Positions 62,829 through 64,000 of a DNA stretch of 64,000 nt are shown here, piece after piece. The position numbers and the translations under genes are program-made. Below the pieces are notes generated by a model. It did no database searches. It was not told the DNA's origin and was given only the letters and a program-made list of their open reading frames with translations. Every line of letters begins with the position of its first letter. The stretch's first letter is position 1. The stretch is from Shewanella woodyi ATCC 51908 (GTDB lineage: Bacteria > Pseudomonadota > Gammaproteobacteria > Enterobacterales > Shewanellaceae), in NCBI RefSeq assembly GCF_000019525.1, contig NC_010506.1, positions 62,001 to 126,000 on the forward strand, read 5' to 3'.

Positions 62829-63743
62829 CAGAGAGCTCACTCCGATAGCCAACCAAAGTATTACCCCTAAGGCGAGAGGTTTAACGCCTGCCGCCCGCAT
62901 CTTTTTGACCGTGATCCCCGCACCAATTAAAAATAAACAAAGCACTAAAACACGCTTCGATAGGGCAAATATCACCTCAAAAGCCGCTTCTCCTTGAGGA
63001 AAAAAGTGGGCTATGGCGATGGCCAGACAGTAGAAGCCGATAAAGTAGGGGATGGTGATGCGCTTCTTATCTCCACCAAAAATGATGGCACTGATCAGCG
63101 CGATGGGAATGATCCATAGTGCTCTGGCTAGCTTGATGGTGGTCGCTGTAACGAGTGCTTCTTCACCATAGGCAGATGCAGCACCGACCACTGAGGAGGT
63201 GTCGTGGATCGCAATCGCACTCCATACGCCGAAATCATATTGGCTCATTGACAATAGATGACCTAGAGTGGGAAAGAGAAACAGGGCGATGGAGTTGAGT
63301 ATAAATATGGTTGCTAGCGCAATGGCGGTCTGGTCGCTTTTTGCATTGATCGCTGGAGAAACTGCCGCAATGGCACTTCCACCACAAATCGCTGTGCCTG
63401 CAGAGATTAGATGGCCAGTTTTTGTATCAAATTTTAGGGCTTTGGTTAACACTGCACCCAATATTAAGGTGAAGACAATAGAGCCTAAGATAAGCGGAAG
63501 GTTAGCTAAACTCACTGATATCGCTGTCTGCAGATGGATCCCAAAGCCGAGTCCTATGATGGAGTAAGAGAGTAGCTTCTTAGTCAAAGTCGCGAGATCG
63601 AGATGTGCTGGCACTAGGCCTAAACTAGCCAAGGTAAACCCTAATACTAAGGCAATAGGAGAGGATATCTGAGGTAACAGACACAGGAAGCCAGTAATGA
63701 CAAAAATAGCGACATGTATTTTATTCTGGGTTTTAGTGTTCAT
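62811..63743 (-). CDS. YeiH/UPF0324 family putative sulfate exporter
   Basis: This 310-residue inner-membrane protein has about ten helices and the family blocks [40 protein letters not shown] and [23 protein letters not shown]. Members of PF03601 are named putative sulfate or thiol exporters, but transport has been shown for few. It has no regulator next to it, unlike E. coli yeiH with yeiE. The ATG at 63743 starts with a polar N-terminus. It is convergent with the small membrane protein. Confidence 0.9.
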   Translation of the reverse strand: MNTKTQNKIHVAIFVITGFLCLLPQISSPIALVLGFTLASLGLVPAHLDLATLTKKLLSYSIIGLGFGIHLQTAISVSLANLPLILGSIVFTLILGAVLTKALKFDTKTGHLISAGTAICGGSAIAAVSPAINAKSDQTAIALATIFILNSIALFLFPTLGHLLSMSQYDFGVWSAIAIHDTSSVVGAASAYGEEALVTATTIKLARALWIIPIALISAIIFGGDKKRITIPYFIGFYCLAIAIAHFFPQGEAAFEVIFALSKRVLVLCLFLIGAGITVKKMRAAGVKPLALGVILWLAIGVSSLLYILL

Positions 63744-64000
63744 TAAAAGGCTGTCATTAGGTAGCTGTTCAGCCGTAAATTATAGCGTTTGGAATATGTT
63801 TAATAAATTAAATAGTGCTGACGGTTAGCGTAAGAAAAATTGAATCTAAGTTCTAGGTACTAGGAAAAGAAGATACGAGGACGGGCTTCGCCCTGCGAGA
63901 AAAGGCAAAGAAGGTCCTAGGTTCTAGGAAATGCAAAGATGGAAAAGCATATTTTCAGTAAGTTGGGCTTTAGCCCATCTAGCTTGGTTTATATTAAACA
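63744..64000. other. Non-coding right end with repeat remnants
   Basis: It contains a truncated GGGCTTCGCCC repeat (63880-63899), two TTCTAGG(A/T) AGG-like segments (63848 and 63916) and a GGGCTTTAGCCC hairpin (63964-63975). No gene was seen. Confidence 0.55.

Overview
The window looks like chromosomal DNA of a marine gammaproteobacterium, most probably Shewanella. The reasons are the gene order polA / Spot 42 / engB / cytochrome c4 / CsrB-type RNA / yihI / hemN, the block waaA-kdkA-glycosyltransferases-coaD-mutM, the operon tupABC-mobA-mobB/moeA-moaA, and many short palindromic intergenic repeats. The genus call rests on gene order and remembered protein sequences, not on a search. No rRNA, tRNA, CRISPR array or replication origin was seen.

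Layout. 1-8.2 kb: housekeeping genes (lysophospholipase fragment, DUF885 lipoprotein, hemN, DUF2489, yihI, methyltransferase, cytochrome c4, engB) with a CsrB/C-type RNA between yihI and engB. 8.2-10.9 kb: an RNA-rich spacer holding Spot 42, a second candidate sRNA, a 0.63-kb MITE-like element and a complete IS3-family insertion. 10.9-19.2 kb: polA, elbB, glpG (catalytic His replaced by Asn), glpE, tdh-kbl and a TetR regulator. 19.5-33.4 kb: LPS core and surface polysaccharide genes (waaA, kdkA, an O-acyltransferase, a heptosyltransferase, a pyruvyl-transferase-like protein, four further glycosyltransferases, a Wzi-family protein) with coaD and mutM. 34-39.5 kb: a repeat-rich accessory stretch with two unusual genes, a membrane Sel1-like protein and a DUF4041/T5orf172 protein.

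39.6-49.1 kb: a minus-strand tungstate/molybdate uptake and molybdenum-cofactor operon. It faces a sigma-54-type response regulator and its histidine kinase. A near-perfect -24/-12 promoter lies before tupA, with two copies of a GACATTTTG motif upstream at enhancer distance. 49.1-49.7 kb: two tandem RyhB-like sRNAs, each under a Fur box. 49.7-53.5 kb: a GNAT enzyme, a queuosine-precursor transporter (YhhQ) behind a possible preQ1-I riboswitch, a periplasmic binding protein and menF. 53.8-59.5 kb: the most novel block, in which a TonB-dependent receptor is followed by a complete ECF-type transporter (fused double ATPase, EcfT, S-like membrane protein), a stand-alone TiaS-like protein and a four-cysteine small protein. 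The upstream region of this block carries an exact copy of the 12-bp motif found at the tup promoter. 59.7-64 kb: an HD-GYP protein, a PqiA-family protein, a Tat-exported DJ-1-like protein, a 53-residue membrane protein and a YeiH-family transporter.
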